Both the position numbers and the translations under genes were made by a program. Below are positions 1 through 5,079 of a stretch of 5,079 nt of DNA, piece by piece. Origin of the DNA: Bacteroidota bacterium. GTDB taxonomy: Bacteria > Bacteroidota > Bacteroidia > Flavobacteriales > Flavobacteriaceae. Below the pieces are notes generated by a model that worked only from the letters and a program-made list of their open reading frames with translations, had not been told where the DNA came from and ran no database searches. Location of the stretch: positions 1 to 5,079 of the forward strand of contig SBFL01000363.1 in NCBI GenBank assembly GCA_006227965.1, read 5' to 3'. How positions within the stretch are numbered: position 1 is the first letter of the stretch; every line of letters starts with the position of its first letter.

Positions 1-13
1 TAGGCAAAGTTCT

Positions 14-21
14 TACTTTTG
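14..21 (+). promoter_or_regulatory. Bacteroidota-type -7 promoter box for the lipoprotein gene
   Basis: TACTTTTG matches the Bacteroidota -7 consensus TAnnTTTG exactly and is followed by GCAAC. It ends 17 nt before the ATG at 39, implying a leader of only about 10-13 nt. The partner -33 element (TTTG or TTG, about 17-23 nt upstream) would fall at or beyond the left edge of the window, so it cannot be checked. The assignment rests on the consensus match and on its position. Confidence 0.65.
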
Positions 22-38
22 CAACACAATTTCGAATC

Positions 39-503
39 ATGAAAATCAGCTTTCTCTATCCCGTCATTGTCCGGAAGCTAATACCCGCCATTATCGCAAC
101 AGTTATCCTTTCATTTGCAGGGTCCTGCAGGGAGGATAAGGTACCTCCCACCCGAATGGAACAGGTAATGGCCATCCATGATTCCGTGATGCCGGAAATG
201 AGTACAATAAGCCGGCTTGTAAGCAGGTTGAAACCTCTTGCCGACAGCACGGAGTCGGGCCAGGCCTACCAAAAGGCCATGGAAGACCTGCAGGAGGCAC
301 ACACGGCCATGATGGACTGGATGAAGGGATTTGGGGATCGTTTCGATCATGAGGAGATCATGAAGGGAAAGGAACTAAGTCCTCAGAAACAGGAATGGCT
401 CAGGGAGGAAGAGGTAAAAGTGAAGGCAATGGCAGACAAGGTCAATGGCAGTATTGTCAGGGCAAAAGCCCTGCTTGACACTCGCGAGGAATCTGAAGAT
501 TGA
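39..503 (+). CDS. Small helical lipoprotein of unknown function
   Basis: This encodes 154 residues. The N-terminus is a lipoprotein signal peptide: basic residues R12 and K13, a hydrophobic core at about 14-26, and a lipobox AGSC with the lipidated cysteine at C30. The mature part (about 125 residues) is highly charged, rich in Met, Glu and Lys, and has no second membrane segment. It reads as three long helices, roughly residues 38-66, 72-98 and 113-147, separated by short turns. Recognisable patches are VMAIHDSVMPEM (43-54), MMDWMKGFGDRFD (91-103) and a Glu/Lys-rich last helix. I recognise this as resembling short Flavobacteriaceae proteins that databases sometimes label 'viral A-type inclusion protein', apparently a misnomer from coiled-coil similarity; the real function is unknown. 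It is probably anchored in the inner or outer membrane. The ATG is chosen because it sits 17 nt after a -7 box and gives a complete signal peptide. The gene is monocistronic within the window and converges on the dehydratase gene with 5 bp between stops. Confidence 0.88.
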   Translation: MKISFLYPVIVRKLIPAIIATVILSFAGSCREDKVPPTRMEQVMAIHDSVMPEMSTISRLVSRLKPLADSTESGQAYQKAMEDLQEAHTAMMDWMKGFGDRFDHEEIMKGKELSPQKQEWLREEEVKVKAMADKVNGSIVRAKALLDTREESED

Positions 504-508
504 ATTGG

Positions 509-1453
509 TTAAAAAGGGAGCTTCTGCAGGTCTACATTGCCTCCTGATATTATAATGCCCGTCTTCTTTCCGGCAAACCGTCCCGCATCCTTTAAAATTG
601 CCGCGAGGGCCACGGCGCTGGAGGGCTCGATCACGATCTTCATCCGCTCCCAAACCAGCCGCATGGCCTGGACAATTTCGCCTTCGGTCACCCTAACAAT
701 GGTTTTTACATGCTGTTGAAGCACCGGAAACGTATAGGTGCCCAAAACCGTTTTCAAACCATCGGCAATGGTTTCAGTTGAGGTATTCCCAAGGATCCTG
801 CCTTCCTTCAGGGACCGGTAGGCATCGTCAACAACAAGCGGTTCCGCCCCCACAGGCGTACATTCCCGGCCAAAAAAGGAAGCGGAAAGGGCCGTACCTC
901 CCAGCAGGCCACCTCCCCCAACCGGGGCCACGACGATTTCCAGGTCACCCACGTCCTCCAGTAATTCCTTACAGGCCGTACCCTGCCCCAACATAACCCA
1001 GGGGTCATTGGAAGGATGGATGAACTCCGCCCCGGTTTCCATCTGTATGCGTCTTGCCTCGGATTCCCGGGCCTCCAGGGTGGGGGCGCATTCTATGATC
1101 TGGCCTCCGTATTCCCGCACTCCTCTTTTCTTGACCTCCGGTGCGCTTTCAGGCATTACGATATAGGCCGGCACTCCAATATTCCTGGCAGCCAGGGACA
1201 GGGCCTGTGCAAAATTCCCCGAGGAATGGGTCACTATGCCTCTCAGGTCACCGGCTTCCTTTTTCACCAAAAGCGCATGGGTGGCTCCCCGGATCTTATA
1301 TGAACCGGCCTTCTGGAAGTTTTCGCATTTGAAATAGAGTTCGGCTCCCGACATCCTGTCGAGGAGGCTGGAACGCATTACCGGGGTCCGGTGCACAAAG
1401 GGCGCAATCTTGTGGTGACATTCAATCAGGGCTTCAGCAGAATAGGCAGACAT
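509..1453 (-). CDS. PLP-dependent threonine/serine dehydratase or serine-racemase-like enzyme
   Basis: This encodes 314 residues, the size of a catalytic domain alone: there is no C-terminal ACT regulatory domain, so it is not biosynthetic IlvA. It is a fold-type II PLP enzyme. Visible landmarks are the Schiff-base lysine K53 in KAGSYKIRGA, the substrate loop SSGN (77-80) with S78 at the position of the re-face catalytic serine of serine racemase, the tetraglycine phosphate loop GGGG (179-182), and SGGN (303-306) with S303 at the pyridine-nitrogen position. E204, V208 and D210 reproduce the spacing of the divalent-metal site of eukaryotic serine racemase. The expected reaction is deamination of L-threonine to 2-oxobutanoate and/or L-serine to pyruvate, in the cytoplasm; serine racemisation is possible. 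Sequence alone does not settle the substrate. The residue after SSGN is Phe (F81) where relatives usually have His. It starts 22 bp after the gldD stop, with no promoter box between them, so it is probably the last gene of the mutY-gldD cluster. Confidence 0.9.
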   Translation of the reverse strand: MSAYSAEALIECHHKIAPFVHRTPVMRSSLLDRMSGAELYFKCENFQKAGSYKIRGATHALLVKKEAGDLRGIVTHSSGNFAQALSLAARNIGVPAYIVMPESAPEVKKRGVREYGGQIIECAPTLEARESEARRIQMETGAEFIHPSNDPWVMLGQGTACKELLEDVGDLEIVVAPVGGGGLLGGTALSASFFGRECTPVGAEPLVVDDAYRSLKEGRILGNTSTETIADGLKTVLGTYTFPVLQQHVKTIVRVTEGEIVQAMRLVWERMKIVIEPSSAVALAAILKDAGRFAGKKTGIIISGGNVDLQKLPF

Positions 1454-1475
1454 GATGATAGTTGTTTAATCCCCA

Positions 1476-2033
1476 TTATTGCCAACGAAGGGATTCCATG
1501 ATCCGCCGGATATCCTTCTGCAGATAAATGGCGGCCGGAAATATGGAATCATAATTGGGTTTTGCATAAAAATAAAGGGACCCTGTCACAAAATGGTTCA
1601 GGCTGTCCGTTACATAGAACTGAGACTGGGAGGCGGCATCCCCCTTCACCTCGTAAAACATCCCAAACACCCTGTCCTGCTGATTCACATAGGGCTGCTC
1701 CAGGATATTGTCAGCTTTTACCGCATGTTCATAAGACAGTTTCTGAGCATCTGTGAGCAGCTCTCTGAGATTTCCCTCCACTGGCTTGTAAGTCAGGTAT
1801 ATGGACCCTTTCATCGGCTTGTAGTCAAGTACCATATTGCACCCGCCCTGCAAGTCGGAATCGGCCATTCTGTTGAAGTCAAAGGTGAACGGACAACCGG
1901 ACTGCATGGACCGGTAGGCCTGAACCGGATAATCCAGGCGGAGCATGGCCTTTGGTTTTGGAACAGGATCCCCCCCGCACGACATGAATACGGACGATAC
2001 GAGGGCAATTAAAAAAAAGTGCTTAAGCTTCAT
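1476..2033 (-). CDS. gldD: Gliding motility lipoprotein GldD
   Basis: This encodes 185 residues, about the usual GldD length. A short signal peptide (K2 and K4, hydrophobic core about 6-16) leads to a loose lipobox, VFMSC, with the probable lipidated cysteine at C19. The motif PKPKAMLRLDYP (25-36) follows. The C-terminal half has LNHFVTGSLYFYAKPNYDS (145-163) and ends RRIMESLRW. Two cysteines in the mature part, C47 and C65, could form a disulfide (inference). In Flavobacterium johnsoniae GldD is needed for gliding and belongs to the core gld set connected to the type IX secretion system; its biochemical role is unknown. It should sit on the periplasmic side of a membrane, anchored by lipid. 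The ATG overlaps the end of gldE by 11 bp, suggesting translational coupling. The first 22 codons contain a T8 and a G7 tract. Identification comes from the sequence itself plus the adjacent gldE. Confidence 0.93.
   Translation of the reverse strand: MKLKHFFLIALVSSVFMSCGGDPVPKPKAMLRLDYPVQAYRSMQSGCPFTFDFNRMADSDLQGGCNMVLDYKPMKGSIYLTYKPVEGNLRELLTDAQKLSYEHAVKADNILEQPYVNQQDRVFGMFYEVKGDAASQSQFYVTDSLNHFVTGSLYFYAKPNYDSIFPAAIYLQKDIRRIMESLRWQ
1970..1976 (-). repeat. G7 homopolymer tract at gldD codons 20-22
   Basis: Seven consecutive C on the plus strand read as G7 in gldD, spanning the two Gly codons after the lipobox cysteine and the first base of the Asp codon. A one-base slip here would frameshift GldD immediately after its signal peptide. 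Confidence 0.9.
2011..2018 (-). repeat. T8 homopolymer tract in the gldD signal-peptide codons
   Basis: Eight consecutive A on the plus strand read as T8 in gldD, covering Phe6, Phe7 and part of Leu8. It lies a few bases after the gldE stop codon. T-rich runs are common in signal-peptide coding, so this may only reflect Phe and Leu codons. Confidence 0.9.
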
Positions 2034-3351
2034 GTGGCAGGGTTACTTTGATTTGTTTCAGCCTTTTTTTGTCGATACTTTCCACGGTAAATAGAAAACC
2101 GGCAAACCCGATTTTTTCACCCCGCCTGGGGAAGCGCCCTGATATTTCAAGAACAAAGCCGGCAATAGTTTCAGATTCTCCCTTATGCGCCTCAAACTCC
2201 GAATCATCCTCCAGGTGAATCGCCCTGTAGAAATCCTTTAGATTGGTTTTTCCCTCAAAGACGTAGTTATGGTCATCCAGTTTGGAATACACCAGGTCTT
2301 CATCGTCAAATTCGTCACTGATGTCCCCGACGATTTCTTCAATAACATCTTCCAGTGTTACGATGCCCGAAGTACCCCCGAATTCATCGACCACCACGGC
2401 CAGGTGGTTTTTCTTGTTCTTGAACTCCAGAAGCAGGTCGTCCAGTTTTTTATTTTCAGGGACAAAAAACGGTTTTCGGATCAGGGATACCCAGTTGAAG
2501 GATTTACGCTCCAGATAGGGAAGCAAATCTTTTACGTACAGCACCCCGGAAACATTATCCAGGTTTTCGGAGTATACCGGGATGCGCGAATATCCATTCT
2601 TCTTGATTTCTTCGAGCACCTCAGGATATTTAAGGTCCTCCGGCAAGGCAAAAATATCAAGGCGGGGACGCATCACCTGTTTGGTGTCGGTGTTACCGAA
2701 AGAGACAATCCCCTCAAGTATTTTCTGTTCCTCCCGGGTGGTATCACCTTCAGAGGTAAGTTCAAGGGCCTGCGAAAGGTGGTCTACGCTCAGGTTGGTC
2801 CTCTGCTTTCCCAGTCGCTTGTACAATAAATTGGTTCCCCTTCGCATGGGTCCCGTCAGGGGGGTAAACAACACATCCAGGGTACGGATGACATAGGTCA
2901 TTCGATAGGCAAAGGTCCTACGGTTCCGGTTGGCATAAATTTTGGGAAGGATCTCCCCGAAAAGCAGGATAAGGAAGGTGGCAAGGATGACCTCAAGCAG
3001 AAAGCGCCCTGAAATAAAGCCCAGATAGATCTGGTCGATACCTGAGAAAACAGTGTCGCCAATGTCGTTCAAGAGAAGGACGATCCCAATATTGATGGCG
3101 TTATTGGCAATCAATATGGTGGCGAGCAGTTTTTTGGGTTTATCCAGGAGCCTGCTGATGATCCTGGCACGGGCCGTGCCCGATTCCGCCAATTCATTGA
3201 GCTCTGTTTGAGAAAGTCCGAAAAAGGCTACCTCAGCCCCGGAGATCAAGCCGGAACAGGTCAACAGGACAATAAGCAAGACAATTTTCAGGATCAGGAG
3301 GCCGTCCATGGCAGTACTGATCAAAATAGCGCTTATGGGGTCCGGGTCCAA
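2023..3351 (-). CDS. gldE: Gliding motility-associated CNNM/CorC-like membrane protein GldE
   Basis: This encodes 442 residues. The N-terminal CNNM/DUF21 region has three clear hydrophobic segments (about 17-38, 74-94 and 112-133) and the signature GEILPK (132-137). A cytoplasmic CBS pair follows: CBS1 about 224-283 (VMRPRLDIFAL, GYSRIPVY) and CBS2 about 289-345 (NHLAVVVDEFGGTSGIVTLEDVIEEIVGDI). A CorC_HlyC domain occupies about 360-438. The family is linked to divalent cation (Mg2+/Co2+) export or sensing. F. johnsoniae GldE lies directly upstream of gldD, and its overexpression was reported to partly suppress gldB mutants. The start is TTG at 3349-3351: an in-frame stop (3367-3369) lies just upstream, and the DPDP opening resembles other GldE N-termini. 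The first in-frame ATG (3309, residue 15) would remove that motif. It follows the ssb stop by 19 bp and overlaps gldD by 11 bp. No promoter box is seen directly upstream, so it is probably co-transcribed with ssb. Confidence 0.94.
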   Translation of the reverse strand: MDPDPISAILISTAMDGLLILKIVLLIVLLTCSGLISGAEVAFFGLSQTELNELAESGTARARIISRLLDKPKKLLATILIANNAINIGIVLLLNDIGDTVFSGIDQIYLGFISGRFLLEVILATFLILLFGEILPKIYANRNRRTFAYRMTYVIRTLDVLFTPLTGPMRRGTNLLYKRLGKQRTNLSVDHLSQALELTSEGDTTREEQKILEGIVSFGNTDTKQVMRPRLDIFALPEDLKYPEVLEEIKKNGYSRIPVYSENLDNVSGVLYVKDLLPYLERKSFNWVSLIRKPFFVPENKKLDDLLLEFKNKKNHLAVVVDEFGGTSGIVTLEDVIEEIVGDISDEFDDEDLVYSKLDDHNYVFEGKTNLKDFYRAIHLEDDSEFEAHKGESETIAGFVLEISGRFPRRGEKIGFAGFLFTVESIDKKRLKQIKVTLPHEA

Positions 3352-3370
3352 GTAGTGGGTCTTTGGTTAC

Positions 3371-3832
3371 TTAAAAAGGCAGATCGTCCTCCTCTTCAGG
3401 GGCTTCGGCCGGGGCTGCAGCGGTGCCCTGAACCTCACTGGCCGGAACAGGCTGAGATCCTGCCTGCATAGGCGCGCTCCCCATATCCCCTCCACCTTTG
3501 TTGGATAAAAAGGTAAAATCTGTGGCCTGGATTTCTGTCGTGTATCGGGAAACCCCGTCCTCACCCTGCCACTGCCTGGTCTTCAGACGCCCTTCTATAT
3601 AAATAAGATCGCCCTTGCCGAGATATTTTTCACAGATCTCCGCGGCCTTGTTGCGCACTACAATGTTGTGCCACTCCGTGTTGGTCACTTTTTCACCTGT
3701 CTGGCGATTGGTGTAGGTTTCATTGGTAGCAATGGGGAATCGGCCGATACAATTTCCACCCTCAAAATAGTGGAGTTTTACCTCGTCTCCCAAATGGCCA
3801 ATCAGCATTACTTTATTAAGTGTTCCGCTCAT
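3371..3832 (-). CDS. ssb: Single-stranded DNA-binding protein SSB
   Basis: This encodes 153 residues. An N-terminal OB fold (about 1-112) begins SGTLNKVMLIGHLGDEVKL. W54 (in NTEWHNIVV) and W88 (in KTRQWQGEDG) fall at the same numbers as the DNA-stacking tryptophans of E. coli SSB. A flexible linker (about 113-144) rich in Gly, Ala, Pro and Gln follows, then the acidic tip EEEDDLPF, the conserved docking peptide for SSB-interacting repair and replication proteins. The protein binds and protects ssDNA in replication, recombination and repair, normally as a tetramer. Its ATG overlaps the mutY stop (ATGA), so it can be coupled to mutY translation. A TAnnTTTG box 16 nt upstream, inside mutY, suggests it also has its own promoter, as expected for a protein needed in larger amounts than a glycosylase. 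Confidence 0.97.
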   Translation of the reverse strand: MSGTLNKVMLIGHLGDEVKLHYFEGGNCIGRFPIATNETYTNRQTGEKVTNTEWHNIVVRNKAAEICEKYLGKGDLIYIEGRLKTRQWQGEDGVSRYTTEIQATDFTFLSNKGGGDMGSAPMQAGSQPVPASEVQGTAAAPAEAPEEEDDLPF

Positions 3833-4896
3833 AGTATTTGAATAAGGTCAAAAGTACGAATTTTTAACGGTTTCCATGAAATTATCAGTACGGGAACGGG
3901 GTATGAATGCATTTCTGAAATAGAGACCGAATGGTCCAGTGGATCCTCCAGATGGAGGATCCAAAAGGTTACGTGCAGGTGCTGATGGGACAACTTGTGC
4001 ACAAGGGGTTTCGCGTTAAATCGCACAACAGACTGCGGGTCGCTCAGGTCCTCAGACCCCACCGTTTTAATCAGGTCCCTTATTTTAGCATCAGATACTT
4101 CCTCGGGAGTCTCAATAAGCGGGAATTCGAACAAACCCTGCCAGATCCCCTTGTCTTTTCGTTTTGTCAGCCGGGTCTGAAAATTTGGGTCCACAGGCAT
4201 CAGATAGTTGAAAATCCGCTCCCGCACTTTCTTTTTGGGCAATTTCCTGGGGAGGACCGAAACGAGGCCCCGGGCAAAGGCCTCACAACTGCCTGAAAGG
4301 GGACAAGCCTGGCAATCGGGATTCTGAGGAACGCACTGTAGGGCTCCGAATTCCATGAGCCCCTGGTTGTACTCTCCGGGTCGTTCCATGTCAATGACTT
4401 CGGCAGCAAGGTCGGAGAAATAGCGGATCCCTTCCGTTGAATTGATGGGCAGCTGCACCCCAAAGAACCTGCTAAGGACCCGATATACATTTCCGTCAAC
4501 TACGGGGTGTGGAAGGCTGTAGCAGATGGAAGCGATAGCGGCAGCTGTATAGGGGCCAATGCCTTTGAGTTTCAGCAATTCCCGGTAAGAATCGGGAAAA
4601 TGCCCGCCGTATTCCGAAGATACGGCCCTGGAAGTGGCGTGCAAATTACGGGCGCGGGAATAATACCCCAGCCCCTGCCAAAGCTTGAGCACTTCTTCCT
4701 CAGATGCAGCTGCCAGGTCTTCAACTTTCGGGAAACGTTCCGTAAACTTTATATAATAAGGTAGCCCCTGGGCCACCCTGGTCTGCTGAAGCATGATTTC
4801 CGAGAGCCAGACCCGGTATGGATCCCGGGTCTCCCTCCAGGGGAGTTCCCTTTTGTGAATATGGTACCAGGATAAAATGCGATCCGAAAAATTCAT
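3829..4896 (-). CDS. mutY: Adenine DNA glycosylase MutY
   Basis: This encodes 355 residues. It removes adenine mispaired with 8-oxoguanine, preventing G:C to T:A changes. The N-terminal HhH-GPD domain has the catalytic glutamate E33 in WLSEIMLQQT, the hairpin LKGIGPYTAAAIAS (110-123) with Y116 at the position of the key tyrosine, and the catalytic aspartate D134 in VVDGNVYRVLSRF. A [4Fe-4S] cluster motif C-X6-C-X2-C-X5-C is formed by C188, C195, C198 and C204. A linker (about 210-225) leads to a C-terminal MutT-like domain for 8-oxoG recognition (about 226-345) that includes GIWQGLFEFP and LSHQHLHVTFW. The ATG at 4896 is preferred: it gives the usual MutY opening (LPWRETRDPYRVW at residues 18-30) and sits 18 nt after a TAnnTTTG box. 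The reading frame stays open to 4989, but that would add 31 atypical residues and place the start upstream of the promoter. First gene of the minus-strand cluster, divergent from HU. Confidence 0.96.
   Translation of the reverse strand: MNFSDRILSWYHIHKRELPWRETRDPYRVWLSEIMLQQTRVAQGLPYYIKFTERFPKVEDLAAASEEEVLKLWQGLGYYSRARNLHATSRAVSSEYGGHFPDSYRELLKLKGIGPYTAAAIASICYSLPHPVVDGNVYRVLSRFFGVQLPINSTEGIRYFSDLAAEVIDMERPGEYNQGLMEFGALQCVPQNPDCQACPLSGSCEAFARGLVSVLPRKLPKKKVRERIFNYLMPVDPNFQTRLTKRKDKGIWQGLFEFPLIETPEEVSDAKIRDLIKTVGSEDLSDPQSVVRFNAKPLVHKLSHQHLHVTFWILHLEDPLDHSVSISEMHSYPVPVLIISWKPLKIRTFDLIQIL
3849..3856 (-). promoter_or_regulatory. Probable internal -7 promoter box for ssb
   Basis: On the minus strand this reads TACTTTTG, identical to the box at 14-21 and an exact TAnnTTTG match. 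It ends 16 nt before the ssb ATG, within the last codons of mutY. No convincing TTG or TTTG lies 17-23 nt upstream, so the -33 half is weak. Its position relative to the start codon is the main support. Confidence 0.55.
3940..3963. repeat. Perfect 10-bp inverted repeat with 4-nt loop, inside mutY
   Basis: The arm TGGATCCTCC is followed by AGAT and then by its exact reverse complement. It lies in the mutY region encoding the residues around WILHLEDP, about 110 nt upstream of the ssb start. In the minus-strand transcript it would form a strong, GC-rich hairpin. No U-tract follows on either strand, so it is not a standard intrinsic terminator. It could be an RNA stability or processing element, or a chance result of codon choice. 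Confidence 0.7.
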
Positions 4897-4914
4897 CGTG
4901 TGCCCATCGGACTT

Positions 4915-4922
4915 CAAAACTA
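4915..4922 (-). promoter_or_regulatory. -7 promoter box for mutY
   Basis: On the minus strand this reads TAGTTTTG, an exact TAnnTTTG match ending 18 nt before the mutY ATG at 4896. It probably drives the mutY-ssb-gldE-gldD-dehydratase cluster. No clear TTG occurs at the expected -33 distance. It also argues against the longer mutY open frame that begins at 4989. Confidence 0.6.
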
Positions 4923-4978
4923 ACTGTAAATAAGCACTTAAAATTGATTTTGCAGGAAAATAGATTGAATAATATTTA

Positions 4979-4986
4979 TATATTTG
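4979..4986 (+). promoter_or_regulatory. -7 promoter box for the HU gene
   Basis: TATATTTG matches TAnnTTTG and is followed by GCAAC, as at 14-21. It lies in the AT-rich part of the mutY/HU divergent region and ends 28 nt before the HU ATG. The nearest TTTG upstream (4949-4952) is 26 nt away, longer than the usual spacing, so the -33 element is uncertain. The leader has no Shine-Dalgarno sequence. Confidence 0.62.
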
Positions 4987-5014
4987 CAACCCTGAAACCT
5001 ACAGATAAATCAAA

Positions 5015-5079
5015 ATGACGAAAGCAGATATCGTATCAAAGATCTCAGATAAACTGGGAATGGAAAAAGGAGACGTACA
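5015..5079 (+). CDS. HU-family DNA-binding protein, N-terminal fragment cut by the window end
   Basis: Only 21 complete codons are present, reading MTKADIVSKISDKLGMEKGD and then Val. This is a typical opening of bacterial HU/IHF proteins: the first helix of the dimerisation domain, with the T-K-A-D-I/L-V pattern. Full-length relatives are about 90-100 residues, so roughly three quarters lies beyond the right edge. HU is a small nucleoid protein that bends and compacts DNA as a dimer. The gene is divergent from mutY across 118 bp and has its own -7 box. HU beside mutY-ssb-gldE-gldD fits what is known of flavobacterial gene order. The subtype cannot be decided from this fragment. Confidence 0.85.
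   Translation, partial: MTKADIVSKISDKLGMEKGDV

Noticed and set aside
504..508. Shared bidirectional terminator between the convergent genes
   Set aside because: Only five bases separate the stop codons, and I see no hairpin followed by a T-run on either side.
1479..2012. 177-codon open frame on the plus strand opposite gldD
   Set aside because: It lies entirely antisense to gldD, has no promoter box, and has a low-complexity composition without a recognisable domain; gldD is the convincing gene here.
2649..2656. TATTTTTG match to the -7 consensus on the minus strand
   Set aside because: It lies inside gldE, over 600 bp from the next start, and one or more such matches are expected by chance.
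2269..2829. 186-codon open frame on the plus strand opposite gldE
   Set aside because: It is antisense to the CBS-domain coding region of gldE and is explained as a codon-structure shadow of that well-supported gene.
3653..3655. SSB residue 60 is Arg where E. coli has the DNA-contacting Phe60
   Set aside because: The surrounding WHNIVVRNKAAEICEKYL pattern looks ordinary for flavobacterial SSB, so this is family variation rather than an anomaly.
4264..4284. 6-bp inverted repeat (GAGGCC / GGCCTC) with a 9-nt loop in mutY
   Set aside because: Short arms and a wide loop inside coding sequence; common by chance.
3931..4296. 121-codon open frame on the plus strand opposite mutY
   Set aside because: It is fully antisense to the MutT-like domain of mutY and has no start signals of its own.
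4897..4989. Extended N-terminus of MutY starting at 4989
   Set aside because: The extra 31 residues do not look like MutY, the start would lie upstream of the mutY -7 box, and it would run through the HU promoter region.

Overview
The window looks like chromosomal DNA from a member of the family Flavobacteriaceae (phylum Bacteroidota). Three observations support this. The gene order HU / mutY / ssb / gldE / gldD contains the gliding genes gldD and gldE, which are restricted to this phylum. The promoter-like boxes fit the Bacteroidota -7 consensus TAnnTTTG. Gene starts lack Shine-Dalgarno sequences and are preceded by short A/T-rich leaders. By eye the base composition is near half G+C, which is high for the family; I do not name a genus.

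Layout, left to right. A plus-strand gene (39-503) encodes a small helical lipoprotein of unknown function, with a TAnnTTTG box just upstream. It converges, with only 5 bp between stop codons, on a minus-strand cluster that runs from right to left: mutY (4896-3829), ssb (3832-3371), gldE (3351-2023), gldD (2033-1476) and a PLP-dependent threonine/serine dehydratase or serine-racemase-like gene (1453-509). Junctions are tight: a 4-bp ATGA overlap for mutY/ssb, 19 bp for ssb/gldE, an 11-bp overlap for gldE/gldD and 22 bp for gldD/dehydratase. A single transcript is therefore plausible, with a probable second promoter for ssb inside the end of mutY. On the right, a 118-bp divergent intergenic region carries one TAnnTTTG box in each direction. 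It separates mutY from an HU-type DNA-binding protein gene that is cut off by the window end.

How the genes fit together. MutY (adenine glycosylase) and SSB act in DNA repair and replication. GldE (a CNNM/CorC-like membrane protein) and GldD (a periplasmic-side lipoprotein) belong to the gliding machinery, which is tied to the type IX secretion system. The dehydratase is a metabolic enzyme with no obvious link to either. No mobile elements, tRNA or rRNA genes, CRISPR arrays or phage genes were seen, and no stretch over 300 bp lacks a gene. I see no previously undescribed multi-gene system here. The points most worth a second look are the consistent promoter-to-start spacing, two homopolymer tracts at the start of gldD, a perfect hairpin near the mutY/ssb junction, an active-site substitution in the dehydratase, and the uncharacterised lipoprotein.
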